This document shows, piece after piece, positions 1 to 7,552 of a stretch of DNA of 10,747 bases. The stretch is from Fidelibacterota bacterium REDSEA-S14_B6. Lineage in GTDB: Bacteria > Fidelibacterota > Marinisomatia > Marinisomatales > S15-B10. The position numbers and the translations under genes were made by a program. The stretch lies in the NCBI GenBank assembly GCA_001626655.1, contig LUOC01000191.1, positions 1 to 10,747 on the forward strand, in the 5' to 3' direction. Each line of letters begins with the position of its first letter. The stretch's first letter is position 1. The notes below the pieces were generated by a model. It had not been told where the DNA came from. It worked only from the letters and a program-made list of their open reading frames with translations, and did not search any database.

Positions 1-154
1 CACCCGATTCGGACAGGGCGATCGCCTTGGCGTCGCCCACGCCGCGGAAAACTTGATTGCCGTACTTCACCCAGACGGATTCCCCCATGAGGGGAAAGAG
101 CCAAGTTCCAAGAACCAAGAGCCAAGACAAGAAAGATGAGGTTCTAGAGTTCAT
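1..154 (-). CDS. Exported protein, N-terminal part (possibly LPP20-like)
   Basis: From ATG at 154 the frame is open to the left edge, giving 51 codons. It begins with a short polar stretch containing one Arg (MNSRTSSF), then a hydrophobic core (LSWLLVLGTWLFPLM), as in a Sec signal peptide. There is no lipobox cysteine, and no strong AxA cleavage site is seen. The visible mature part is ESVWVKYGNQVFRGVGDAKA. The pattern 'WV...vf.GVG.A' resembles the start of LPP20-type periplasmic or outer-membrane proteins, but the fragment is too short to assign. GAAGAGAG lies just upstream of the ATG. The gene overlaps the 3' end of mutS by 11 nt, so it belongs to the selAB-mutS unit. The ATG at 88 is a weaker start: it has no Shine-Dalgarno and would delete the signal peptide. 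Confidence 0.6.
   Translation of the reverse strand, partial: MNSRTSSFLSWLLVLGTWLFPLMGESVWVKYGNQVFRGVGDAKAIALSESG
97..131. repeat. Heptamer tandem repeat AGNNCCA within the signal-peptide region
   Basis: On the plus strand AGAGCCA, AGTTCCA, AGAACCA and AGAGCCA (97-124) are four consecutive 7-nt units, followed by a degenerate AGACAAG (125-131). Five of seven positions are invariant in the four units. Three units make 21 nt or seven codons, so on the minus strand the repeat codes the W-L pair twice in the hydrophobic core (SWLL and TWLF). It may have arisen by slippage. Confidence 0.7.
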
Positions 155-1550
155 GATCTCTCTTCAGTTGGGCCAGTTTTGTCAACGCTTCCATGGGTGT
201 CATCTGGTCCGGCTCCATAGCAGCAATCGCCTCCCGGAGGCGCGACTCTCTCTCCGCGAACAGGTCGATCTGATCGGTGGACCGCTTTGGTGTGGGCTGT
301 TCCGTAAGTGGTTCGTGGCGGACGAGCTGCTCCAGAATATCGGATGCTCGGGAGATGACCGAAGCCGGAAGCCCCGCCATCTGCGCCACATGAATGCCGT
401 AACTCTTGTCGCACGGCCCCGGCTGAATCTTTCTCAGGAATACGATCTTCTCTCCCGTCTCCTTAACAGCCACGTTAAAGTTGACGACTCTTTCGAGCTG
501 ATCGGACAGTTCGGTCAGCTCGTGATAGTGCGTCGCGAAGATGGTCCTCGCATGAGCGCCCTCACTGTTGTGAAGATACTCGGTAATGGCCCATGCGAGA
601 GAGAGGCCGTCGAAGGTGGCGGTGCCCCGGCCGATCTCGTCAAAAAGGACAAGGCTCCTTCCGGTGGCGTTGTTCAAAATGTTCGCGGCCTCGGTCATTT
701 CAACCATAAACGTCGACTCGCCGCCGGCAAGATTATCGCTGGCGCCGACTCTGGTGAACAGCCTGTCGACGAGTCCGATGGTGGCGGCTCGTGCCGGCAC
801 AAAACTCCCAATCTGCGCCATGATGACTGTCAGTCCCACCTGCCGAAGGTAGGTCGATTTGCCAGCCATGTTCGGACCGGTGACGAGATGAATCTGGTTC
901 GTGTCGGTGGAAACCGATAGATCGTTGGCCACAAACTTCTCACCCGGAGCGAGGAGTGTTTCAACAACTGGGTGACGAGAATCGGTCAGTTCGATTACCG
1001 TTGTATCACTAACGGACGGACGGACGTAGTTCTTCAGCTTTGCCACCTCTGCAACGGTGCAACTGAGATCGAGTTCGTTCAGCAGTTCGGCGTTTTGTTG
1101 GATGTCGCCAGCACGCCCGAGAATCCAGAACCGGAGTTCATCAAAGAGCCTCTGTTCGACCTCCAGTATCCGTTCCTCCGCCGTCAGGATCTTCTCCTCA
1201 TACTCCTTCAATTCCGGCGTAATGAACCGTTCGGCGTTCACCAGCGTCTGTTTCCGGATATAGGTTTCAGGAACTTTCGACTGATGTGTTTTGGTCACTT
1301 CAAGATAGTAGCCGAACACCTTGTTATAGCCAACCTTAAGGGACGGGATCCCTGTCTTTTCCCGCTCGGACGCCTGCATGGCGGCGATCCACGCCTTGCC
1401 GCCCCTAGCGATCTTCCTGAGCTCGTCCAGTTCAGAGTCCACGCCGTCTGCGATATAGTCCCCCTTGGCCAGCGTGGCGGGGGGTGAGTCGATTAGGATT
1501 TCACCGATCTTTTTGGTGATCTCTTCACTTTCGGCGAACCGTTCAGTCAC
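144..1550 (-). CDS. mutS: MutS C-terminal fragment (clamp and ATPase domains)
   Basis: The MutS reading frame is open back to about 1605. The GTG at 1550 is only the first possible start and has no Shine-Dalgarno, so independent translation is doubtful, although stop and start overlap here (GTGACTGA). It contains the clamp domain, with SLKVGYNKVFGYYLEV and RKQTLVNAERFITPELKEYE. The ABC-type ATPase has Walker A GPNMAGKST (225-233), Walker B with LVLFDEIGRGTATFDG, and the FATHYHEL H-loop. The C-terminal helix-turn-helix dimerisation segment is TPMEALTKLAQLKR. It ends at TAG, 11 nt inside the next gene. Confidence 0.8.
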   Translation of the reverse strand: MTERFAESEEITKKIGEILIDSPPATLAKGDYIADGVDSELDELRKIARGGKAWIAAMQASEREKTGIPSLKVGYNKVFGYYLEVTKTHQSKVPETYIRKQTLVNAERFITPELKEYEEKILTAEERILEVEQRLFDELRFWILGRAGDIQQNAELLNELDLSCTVAEVAKLKNYVRPSVSDTTVIELTDSRHPVVETLLAPGEKFVANDLSVSTDTNQIHLVTGPNMAGKSTYLRQVGLTVIMAQIGSFVPARAATIGLVDRLFTRVGASDNLAGGESTFMVEMTEAANILNNATGRSLVLFDEIGRGTATFDGLSLAWAITEYLHNSEGAHARTIFATHYHELTELSDQLERVVNFNVAVKETGEKIVFLRKIQPGPCDKSYGIHVAQMAGLPASVISRASDILEQLVRHEPLTEQPTPKRSTDQIDLFAERESRLREAIAAMEPDQMTPMEALTKLAQLKRDHEL

Positions 1551-2613
1551 TTTGGCGAGGGCTTCGGACTGAGATTGCCGCAGGGCAAGCGAGAGATAGT
1601 GAATCGTCTTTGAAGAATCCGTCCACGAGATCGAGGCGCTCTTCGATGGACTGCCGATCGGTAAGCGGCCGCGCCAGTCTGCTCCGGAGCATCCTCCCTC
1701 CCCCGGCCGTAACGGTCTCGTCCAGCACGGAAAGGAGTGTCCCGTGAGTCCCCTGTGTGGAGAGTGAAGTGAACAGTTCGAGGTTTCGGACGGTAAAACT
1801 GTCGAGTCCCATCTCTCCCTCGGGCCGGAGCGGCACGAGGCGGGTGATATGTGCCGCCGCTGATTTGATGTTGTGTGTTACGTATCGGAGAATAACGCCG
1901 GCGGCGGTGACTCCAGCCGTCATATCGTTACAGCCAAAACCTTTCAGTGAGGCGACACCAAAATGCTCCAGAAGCGCATCTGTGGAAAGCGTGTAATCGA
2001 ACGTCCACTGATCCATCTCCGTCACAAAGGGATCGACCTTTCTGACCCACGCTTCATGCTCAACCCCCTCCTTTTCGGGAACAATAATCTCGGTCGGCGC
2101 AAACGACAGAAATAGGTCACGGACTGTTTCACGATTCCCCTCGGTCACGAAGAATTCGCCTGTTGAGAGGTCCAAGAGCGACAGCCCTGTCACCTCGTCC
2201 GAAAAAGTGACGGCAGAGAGAAAATTATTTTTCGGCTGACCGTCATCACTCTGGGAGGCTGTCCCCGGCGTCACCACCTCCACCACCTCTCTCTTCACGA
2301 TCCCTTTCGCCAGTTTGGGGTCCTCGACCTGCTCACAGATGGCGATGCGTCGTCCGGCCGCCACAAGCTTGGGAAGGTAGGTGTCGAGAGCGTGATGAGG
2401 AAATCCGGCGAGAGGGACCTGCGCCGCGGCGCCGTTGGCGCGCTTCGTCAGCGTAATGCCGAGAATCTTCGAAACATCTTTGGCGTCGTCGTCGAAGGTC
2501 TCGAAGAAATCGCCCATCCTGAACAGCACGAGGCTCTCGCGGTGCTGATTCTTCACGGCATAGTACTGCTTCATGAGGGGCGTCATACCGTTGTTCTTTC
2601 CCTTCTTTGTCAC
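1543..2613 (-). CDS. mutS: MutS N-terminal fragment (mismatch-binding and connector domains)
   Basis: The 356 residues cover the mismatch-recognition domain (about 1-115), the connector domain (about 120-255) and the start of the core domain. The mismatch-wedging Phe-x-Glu motif is intact: GDFFETF puts the Phe and Glu at residues 36 and 38, the same numbers as in E. coli MutS. Other matches are LTKRANGAAAQVPLAGFPHHA, the ICEQVEDP segment with VVTPGT, and LSTQGTHGTLLSVLDETVTAGGGRML. Residues after about 337 (sequence SLACPAAISVRSPRQSD) are frameshifted and unlike MutS. On its own this piece has no ATPase and could not support repair. Confidence 0.8.
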   Translation of the reverse strand: MTKKGKNNGMTPLMKQYYAVKNQHRESLVLFRMGDFFETFDDDAKDVSKILGITLTKRANGAAAQVPLAGFPHHALDTYLPKLVAAGRRIAICEQVEDPKLAKGIVKREVVEVVTPGTASQSDDGQPKNNFLSAVTFSDEVTGLSLLDLSTGEFFVTEGNRETVRDLFLSFAPTEIIVPEKEGVEHEAWVRKVDPFVTEMDQWTFDYTLSTDALLEHFGVASLKGFGCNDMTAGVTAAGVILRYVTHNIKSAAAHITRLVPLRPEGEMGLDSFTVRNLELFTSLSTQGTHGTLLSVLDETVTAGGGRMLRSRLARPLTDRQSIEERLDLVDGFFKDDSLSLACPAAISVRSPRQSD

Positions 2614-4490
2614 TTCCCGAACACCCGTCTGTCGCCGTCGCGATTGGTGAAATGCTGACTGTCAAGATATTCAAGGAGCGGGATGGCGTGCTTCCGGGAG
2701 GTGTGCGTTAGCGCCTTGAACTGCCCAACGTCAAATCCGCCGGCGTCGCCGAACTCTGTTCTGAGATTGGTCTGGAGCTCCTCCACCACTGCTTTGTGGT
2801 ACCACAGTTTGTCAGAAATCTTCAGCGCCTCTCCCCTGTCCTTCAGGATGTGGAGGAGCGGAACGATATCTGTGCCGTTGGCGCCGGACTGTTGAGCCAG
2901 TTCAGAGATCAGCGGCGGGGCGTAACCGCTCTGTTTTAGGATATCAGAAAGCCTTTGAGTGACCGCGGAATCTTCTGAAGAGAGAGTAACGCTGTAGCCG
3001 CTCAATGTTACATTCCCCGACTCCACCTGAATCTTCCCCTCCCGTGTCAACTGTTCTGTCAGCCAGTCAAAGAGCGGCCGGCTGAAGCCGAGAGATTTCC
3101 GGAGGTCTTCCCTCGGAATTCCCCGGCGTGTGGCCCGCTGTTCGAGGAACTGCGCCACCGCTTCGAGGAGCCGTTCAAGTTGGCGGTCAACGGCGCCCTT
3201 CAGTGTAATAAAAGGGTCGCCTGAATTTCCGAACTTGACAGTCTCCAGACGGCCCGCCGCCGTCAAAAACTTTTCTGATGATGCCTGCCACCTGCGCGTC
3301 CAGCCGGAGAGAGTAAGCGGTCGGTCCGCGGACTGCTCAAAGAACCGTTCAAGCCCCTCTTCTTCCGATTTTCCTGAAAGTGATTCCAACCAGGGCCGGG
3401 CCGTCTTGAATCGGGAAGGGGGCGACGGATCGATGATCCTGCCGCCGCCGATGGTCTCCGCCGGCGAATAGAACCGGAGAATGAAAGGATCTTCCACGGC
3501 GGTCGCTACAGGCGATTCCAGCCGGATCAGGGCTGTTGCAGTCTCGCCGGCGTCGCACCGCTTTCGCCCTGCCTCCACAAACAGAACTCTCCCCAGCACC
3601 TCTTCGGTCCCGATGTGAAGTCTCACCCTCTGCTGGTGTTTCACAGCTCTCCCCGTCTGCTCCAGAAGTGAAAAGGTGACACCCAACGCCGGCGACGGTT
3701 TTAAGAAATCTTTTTCCGCAAGCTGAGAGCCGCGCTTCAGGACTGCCCTGTCGATCTGGCTCAGGTTGATGGCCGCCCTGTCTCCGAGAGTCACCTCATC
3801 CACCGGTTCACCGTGAGACTGGAGTCCCCGCACTTTCGCTGAGGCGACGTCCGGAAGGAGCTCGACTTCGGCGCTGGAATTCAGAGAGCCACCGGTGACG
3901 GTACCGGTTACGACGGTGCCGAACCCTTTCATGGAAAAAGCCCTGTCGGCGAACAGTCTGAAAAAACCTCTGTCCCTGTCGCGCTTCGCCTTTGCAGAAA
4001 GATTATGAAGCGTTTCTCGCAGTTCCTCAATGCCCTCGCCAGTCTCTCCTGAAACTCGGATGATGGGAGCGCCTTCCATGAAGGAGCTCTTCAGGAATTC
4101 CCCGATCTCCTCCTCCAGCAGATCGAGCCATTCGACGTCATCGATCAAATCAATCTTGTTGAGAGCCACAACGCCGGACGGAACACCGAGGATTGAAAGG
4201 ATATCGAAGTGCTCTCTGGTCTGGGGCATAATGCCGTCGTCAGCGGCAATGGTTAGAATAGCGCTGTCGATAGCCGTAACGCCGGCAACCATGTTCCTGA
4301 TAAACTTTTCATGCCCCGGCACATCGATGATGGTAATGTTATCGGTGAGAAATGCGAAACCGAGATCGATGGTCATTCCCCGCTCCCGCTCCTCCCGGAG
4401 GCGATCCGTATCGGTGCCGGTGAGGGCCTTTACGAGTGTCGTTTTGCCATGGTCGATATGACCGGCCGTGCCGATGACTGTCTGGCTCAT
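2610..4490 (-). CDS. selB: Selenocysteine-specific elongation factor SelB
   Basis: SelB is the GTPase that carries Sec-tRNA(Sec) to ribosomes paused at UGA next to a SECIS hairpin. The protein is 626 residues, similar to the E. coli length. GTP-binding motifs are G1 GHIDHGKT (10-17), the switch-I region around RERGMTIDLGF, G3 DVPGHE (56-61) and G4 NKID (111-114). EF-Tu-like beta domains follow, including FSMKGFGTVVTGTVTGG. The C-terminal part (about 375-626) has the winged-helix repeats that bind SECIS RNA, ending with SRKHAIPLLEYLDSQ and the GDRR motif just before the stop. ATG at 4490 overlaps selA (ATGA), and its TGA overlaps the mutS GTG start (GTGA). The coupled selA-selB order is common in bacteria. 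Nothing appears truncated. Confidence 0.97.
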   Translation of the reverse strand: MSQTVIGTAGHIDHGKTTLVKALTGTDTDRLREERERGMTIDLGFAFLTDNITIIDVPGHEKFIRNMVAGVTAIDSAILTIAADDGIMPQTREHFDILSILGVPSGVVALNKIDLIDDVEWLDLLEEEIGEFLKSSFMEGAPIIRVSGETGEGIEELRETLHNLSAKAKRDRDRGFFRLFADRAFSMKGFGTVVTGTVTGGSLNSSAEVELLPDVASAKVRGLQSHGEPVDEVTLGDRAAINLSQIDRAVLKRGSQLAEKDFLKPSPALGVTFSLLEQTGRAVKHQQRVRLHIGTEEVLGRVLFVEAGRKRCDAGETATALIRLESPVATAVEDPFILRFYSPAETIGGGRIIDPSPPSRFKTARPWLESLSGKSEEEGLERFFEQSADRPLTLSGWTRRWQASSEKFLTAAGRLETVKFGNSGDPFITLKGAVDRQLERLLEAVAQFLEQRATRRGIPREDLRKSLGFSRPLFDWLTEQLTREGKIQVESGNVTLSGYSVTLSSEDSAVTQRLSDILKQSGYAPPLISELAQQSGANGTDIVPLLHILKDRGEALKISDKLWYHKAVVEELQTNLRTEFGDAGGFDVGQFKALTHTSRKHAIPLLEYLDSQHFTNRDGDRRVFGK

Positions 4491-5854
4491 GACATTACTT
4501 CTCCGATAGCGGCGGCGAGGTCTTTTATCTGAGACGACTGTATCGCCTTCAGGTCAATGGTAAAACTGTTTCCCTTGATATATCCCACCACCGGCGGTTC
4601 CTGTGTCCTGAAACGGCGGGCGAGCTCCGTCGGTTTCATCTTTTCAGGACGAAAGCGGAGGGCGGCGCTTTCGATGGACTGAACCGGGAGTGAGCCGCTT
4701 CCCGCCTCCACAGTTGTATCAGCGAGTGTGATGCGGAGTTTTGTCACCGCCTTTCTCGGGATAAGGGAGAGAACTTTCTCGCCCCGCTTCCGGAGTGTCT
4801 TCCGTGGGGTAGTGAGCAGTCGATAAGCGAGATTGTCTTTCCCCGGCGACTTTTCGGAATATCCCCGGAGAGTCCTCTCGAGGATCGCCAGCGTCAGTTT
4901 GTCGCACCGGAGCGCCCTGTACATGGGATTCTTGTGGAGTCGCGAGATGAGCGATTTCTTGCCGCAGATGATTCCCGCTTGAGGACCGCCCAGAAGTTTG
5001 TCGCCTGAAAATGTGACGAGCCCGGCGCCAGCATGGACGGCCTCCTCTACCATCGGTTCAGCGGGGAGTCCCGACAGGGCAAGGTCCACAAGGGCGCCGC
5101 TGCCGAGATCGACCACGAGGGGGACCCTTCGCCGTTTGGCCAGTTGAGCAAGTTCAGCGATCGCCACCTCTTTTGTAAATCCTTCAATGCGGTAGTTGCT
5201 GGTGTGAGCGTAGAGAAGAGCCGCCGTTTTGTCACTGATCGCTCGCTCGAAATCTCGAAGGTGCGTTCTGTTGGTGGTGCCCACCTCCTTCATGACGGCG
5301 CCGCTCTTTTGGATAACATCGGGAATCCGAAATGAACCGCCGATCTCCACAAGCTGACCCCGGGAGATGACCACCTCTTTTGCCTCTGCGAAGGTGTTGA
5401 GGCTCAGCATGACAGCGGCGGCGTTGTTGTTGACCACGAGAGCGGACTGGGCGCCGGTAAGCGCGGTGATGAGAGGAACGACATGGTCAAGGCGTTCGCC
5501 CCGTTTCGCTGACTCAAGATCGAATTCGAGAGGCGTATACGCCGCAGCCGCCTTCGCCGCATCAACGGCAACCTTCTGACTGAGGGGCGCGCGGCCGAGA
5601 CCGGTATGGAGGACGATCCCCGTTCCGTTGATGAAACCCCTGAGTCCGGGCCGGTTCAGTCGGCGGATCTCAGAAGTGATCTTTGCAAGGATGTCTTGTC
5701 GAGAGGAAGGCGGTCGCCCGTTACGGGCGGAGGCGCGGACAGACGCCAGTTCTTGACGGACGGTCTCCACCACCATCTGCCGCGGAAGTTGGACATTCCC
5801 CCAGTCGATCCGATCCAGGATCGTGCTCACGGAGGGGATGTCACGTAGACTCAC
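4487..5854 (-). CDS. selA: L-seryl-tRNA(Sec) selenium transferase SelA
   Basis: SelA is a PLP-dependent decameric enzyme that converts seryl-tRNA(Sec) to selenocysteinyl-tRNA(Sec) using selenophosphate. The 455 residues match the usual length of about 460. The N-terminal tRNA-binding region is followed by INGTGIVLHTGLGRAPLS (76-92) and the VVNNNAAAVML segment. The PLP-binding lysine is K286, in TFSGDKLLGGPQAGI (281-295), followed by the NPMYRALRCDKLTLA segment. The start is GTG at 5854, with GAGGTGG at 5859-5865 five nt upstream; no better ATG is present. It overlaps selB by 4 nt (ATGA). All diagnostic residues are present, so the organism probably makes selenoproteins. selD and the tRNA(Sec) gene selC are not in this window. 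Confidence 0.97.
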   Translation of the reverse strand: MSLRDIPSVSTILDRIDWGNVQLPRQMVVETVRQELASVRASARNGRPPSSRQDILAKITSEIRRLNRPGLRGFINGTGIVLHTGLGRAPLSQKVAVDAAKAAAAYTPLEFDLESAKRGERLDHVVPLITALTGAQSALVVNNNAAAVMLSLNTFAEAKEVVISRGQLVEIGGSFRIPDVIQKSGAVMKEVGTTNRTHLRDFERAISDKTAALLYAHTSNYRIEGFTKEVAIAELAQLAKRRRVPLVVDLGSGALVDLALSGLPAEPMVEEAVHAGAGLVTFSGDKLLGGPQAGIICGKKSLISRLHKNPMYRALRCDKLTLAILERTLRGYSEKSPGKDNLAYRLLTTPRKTLRKRGEKVLSLIPRKAVTKLRITLADTTVEAGSGSLPVQSIESAALRFRPEKMKPTELARRFRTQEPPVVGYIKGNSFTIDLKAIQSSQIKDLAAAIGEVMS

Positions 5855-5912
5855 TGGGCCACCTCATGAACGGAAGATAGAGGAAGAGTAGATGAAAATC
5901 AAGGGAAACTGT

Positions 5913-5942
5913 CGATCACGAAATAACCTGTCAGGTTGATCG
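5913..5942. promoter_or_regulatory. Palindromic element upstream of selA (operator or hairpin candidate)
   Basis: A perfect 13-bp palindrome with one central base, AACCTG-T-CAGGTT (5925-5937), lies in the 116-nt gap before selA. It is nested in an outer inverted repeat, CGATCA (5913-5918) with TGATCG (5937-5942), leaving a CGAAAT bulge on one side. It could bind a dimeric regulator. As RNA it could form a hairpin between the transporter and the selA operon. No strong T-run follows it on the minus strand, so a classical terminator is less likely. No regulator family is recognised. Confidence 0.35.
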
Positions 5943-5970
5943 CTCGCTGTTCTTCCTCCTTTGGGAGATT

Positions 5971-7134
5971 TCATTGCGTGATCCGATGGAGGTAGAGTGA
6001 AACGAGTACGGCGGCAACCATCACCAGCGCAATAAAATGGAAGACCGCCGCCACGCCATAGTTGACGGCAACGACGCCGCCAATTCCTGAGGCGAGCGAC
6101 CCCACCCCGAAACTGAGGAAGAACGAGAGGCCGTAACCGATCCCCCGGGAAGCGGAGGAGGTGTATTCGGCGATCATGGCGTTCCCGATGGGCTGATACA
6201 TGAAATGGACGAACCCGAGCACGATCCCGCTGACGAGAGCGATCTCTCCCGAACCGCCGCGAAAAAGGAGGAGCAGTGGAATATGAATTATGCAGATGAT
6301 GATCAGAAGGGGTGTCTTCGAGTAGCGGTCGCCCCACTTGCCGCCGATGTACTGTCCCGGCATCCCGGCAACGAGGACCATTGTGGTGGCAAGTCCTCCG
6401 GCGATGACGCCGTTGGGCGCTGAGAAGAGCCGCCCGAGGTTTTCGCTGAAATAGATTGGCATGTAGGTGGTAAAACCGGTAAAGGTGAGGCCGATGAGAG
6501 CTGCGACAATGTAATAGGCGAAGAGAGGTTTGCGTCTTGTAGCAGGCGGCGCCGGAGCCCCGACTGCGTCTTCCATTCCGTGGTGCTGCGGGATGAGCAT
6601 GGCGGTGGCAGTGGCTAGTAAAATCCAGAGCAAGATCATCGTTCCGTAGGCGAACCGCCAATCGAGGGCAGTAGCGAACCACGCCGCCAGCAGCGGCCCC
6701 GAGGCGAGTCCGAGACTTCCGGCGATGCCGTGATATCCCATCCCTCTGCTCGTCTGGCGGACTCGGCGAGAAATGATCGTCAATGCGGCGGGATGGTGAA
6801 TCGAGGTCGACAGTCCCATAAGCATCATCCCCACTGTCATGACCGTTCCGTTCGGTGCGAGCACAATAATACCGGCCGACAGCGCAGCGCCGAGCTGGAA
6901 CGTCAGAAGCAGCCGGCGGCCGCCCACCTTTCGTTCGACAAATCCAGCGGGAATCGCCCCGAGTCCGAACATGAAACTGGAGAGCATATACATCCAGCCG
7001 AGGGTATCTAGCCCGACGTTAAACTCACCTTGGAGGGTGGTCATGATCGCCGGAAAAATCAGCATGCTGGCGTGGACAGAAAAATGGGACGCTCCTGTGA
7101 GGAGGAGGATGGTCTTTGATTCACGGGAGAACAT
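5971..7134 (-). CDS. Major facilitator superfamily transporter (fosmidomycin-resistance-like)
   Basis: This is a 387-residue integral inner-membrane protein with about 12 hydrophobic segments in two six-helix halves. A polar loop at about 185-205 (around HHGMEDAVGAPAPPATRRK) separates the halves. The cytoplasmic motif-A-like loop GFVERKVGGRR (64-74) follows TM2, and its counterpart GGKWGDRYSK is in the second half. The early 'ASHFSVHASMLIFPAI' segment and 'STSIHHPAALTIISRR' resemble the FSR (fosmidomycin-resistance) branch of MFS exporters. The substrate is unknown. I use ATG at 7134 with GAGG 6 nt upstream; the GTG at 7146 lacks a ribosome binding site. It lies 66 nt after rplS and 116 nt before selA. 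It may be an independent gene or partly cotranscribed with either neighbour. The MFS call is secure; the subfamily is moderate. Confidence 0.88.
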   Translation of the reverse strand: MFSRESKTILLLTGASHFSVHASMLIFPAIMTTLQGEFNVGLDTLGWMYMLSSFMFGLGAIPAGFVERKVGGRRLLLTFQLGAALSAGIIVLAPNGTVMTVGMMLMGLSTSIHHPAALTIISRRVRQTSRGMGYHGIAGSLGLASGPLLAAWFATALDWRFAYGTMILLWILLATATAMLIPQHHGMEDAVGAPAPPATRRKPLFAYYIVAALIGLTFTGFTTYMPIYFSENLGRLFSAPNGVIAGGLATTMVLVAGMPGQYIGGKWGDRYSKTPLLIIICIIHIPLLLLFRGGSGEIALVSGIVLGFVHFMYQPIGNAMIAEYTSSASRGIGYGLSFFLSFGVGSLASGIGGVVAVNYGVAAVFHFIALVMVAAVLVSLYLHRITQ

Positions 7135-7141
7135 GAGACGC

Positions 7142-7170
7142 CTCACCGAATAGTGAGCGGAAGAACCGCT
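7142..7170 (-). promoter_or_regulatory. Two overlapping hairpins between rplS and the transporter gene
   Basis: On the minus strand AGCGG-TTCTT-CCGCT (7170-7156) is immediately followed by CTCAC-TATTCG-GTGAG (7157-7142), and the two stems share two bases. The second stem includes the GTGAGG that serves as Shine-Dalgarno for the transporter start at 7134. It could limit its translation or act as part of a weak terminator after rplS. There is no U-tract, so it is not a canonical terminator. The stems are short, and this is a pattern by eye only. Confidence 0.3.
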
Positions 7171-7200
7171 GTGTCAGAATGGACAGTTCGAAAGGGAGGC

Positions 7201-7542
7201 TTAACGCCTCTCTTTGATCCGGGCCGCTTTCCCCCGGAGCTTCCGGAGGTAGTAGAGCTTCGCCCGGCGGACTTTTCCGCGGCGGACCACTTCGATGCTG
7301 TCAATGTTCGGAGAATGGAGCGGGAAGATCCGCTCAACGCCGATATTGGAAGAGATCTTCCTCACCGTGAACGTGGAGTTGGTGCCGCTACCTTTTTTTG
7401 AGAGCACCACCCCTTCGAACCGCTGAAGCCGTTCCCGGCCACCCTCCACAACCTTCACATTGACGCCGACTGTATCGCCGGACTGGAATGGGGGAATATT
7501 CTGCTGCTCAAAATCTGATGACAGTTCGTGTGCTTGGGTCAT
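7201..7542 (-). CDS. rplS: 50S ribosomal protein L19
   Basis: L19 sits at the 30S-50S interface. From the ATG at 7542 it is 113 residues, normal for L19. The signature segments are present: PPFQSGDTVGVNVKVVEGGRE (quoted as PPFQSGDTV and VNVKVVEGGRER), RLQRFEGVVLSKKG, the FTVRKISSNIGVERIFPLHSP block, and the basic C-terminus RRGKVRRAKLYYLRKLRGKAARIK. An in-frame GTG at 7551 exists, but GAGGTG at 7549-7554 fits the ATG at 7542 and would overlap the GTG itself. It is the last gene of the rpsP operon, 10 nt after trmD. No clear rho-independent terminator follows it. Confidence 0.96.
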   Translation of the reverse strand: MTQAHELSSDFEQQNIPPFQSGDTVGVNVKVVEGGRERLQRFEGVVLSKKGSGTNSTFTVRKISSNIGVERIFPLHSPNIDSIEVVRRGKVRRAKLYYLRKLRGKAARIKERR

Positions 7543-7552
7543 TCTTCTCACC

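Larger units (their letters stand above)
144..2613 (-). pseudogene. mutS: mutS, disrupted by frameshift with missing core codons
   Basis: The two halves of a DNA mismatch repair MutS lie in different frames. The first half reads correctly to about nt 1610 (VDGFFKDDS), then runs off-frame for about 19 codons to TGA at 1543. The second frame becomes MutS-like at about 1605 (HYLSLALRQSQSEALAK) and continues to TAG at 144. Compared with recalled full-length MutS, the stretch containing the conserved 'DLERL...R...PRDL' helices is absent, roughly 35-45 codons. The missing length must be 2 modulo 3 to restore the frame. Adding it back gives a normal length of about 860 residues. Both halves retain their motifs, so the loss is recent or artefactual. 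Start is GTG at 2613, overlapping selB; an in-frame ATG at 2586 is an alternative. Confidence 0.85.

Noticed and set aside
97..131. Heptamer repeat as a purely intergenic repeat
   Set aside because: Reading the minus strand from ATG 154 shows that it falls in an open frame with signal-peptide character and a plausible ribosome binding site. A non-coding origin remains possible.
57..920. 287-codon open frame on the plus strand
   Set aside because: It lies antisense to the well-conserved MutS ATPase domain and shows no recognisable domain.
1543..1545. TGA ending the first mutS half as a selenocysteine codon, given selA and selB nearby
   Set aside because: The protein is already off the MutS frame for about 19 codons before this TGA, and readthrough would not return to the MutS frame.
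1543..1620. Programmed ribosomal frameshift joining the two mutS frames
   Set aside because: No slippery heptamer is evident. A simple frame change would still lack the conserved core helices, so residues are genuinely missing.
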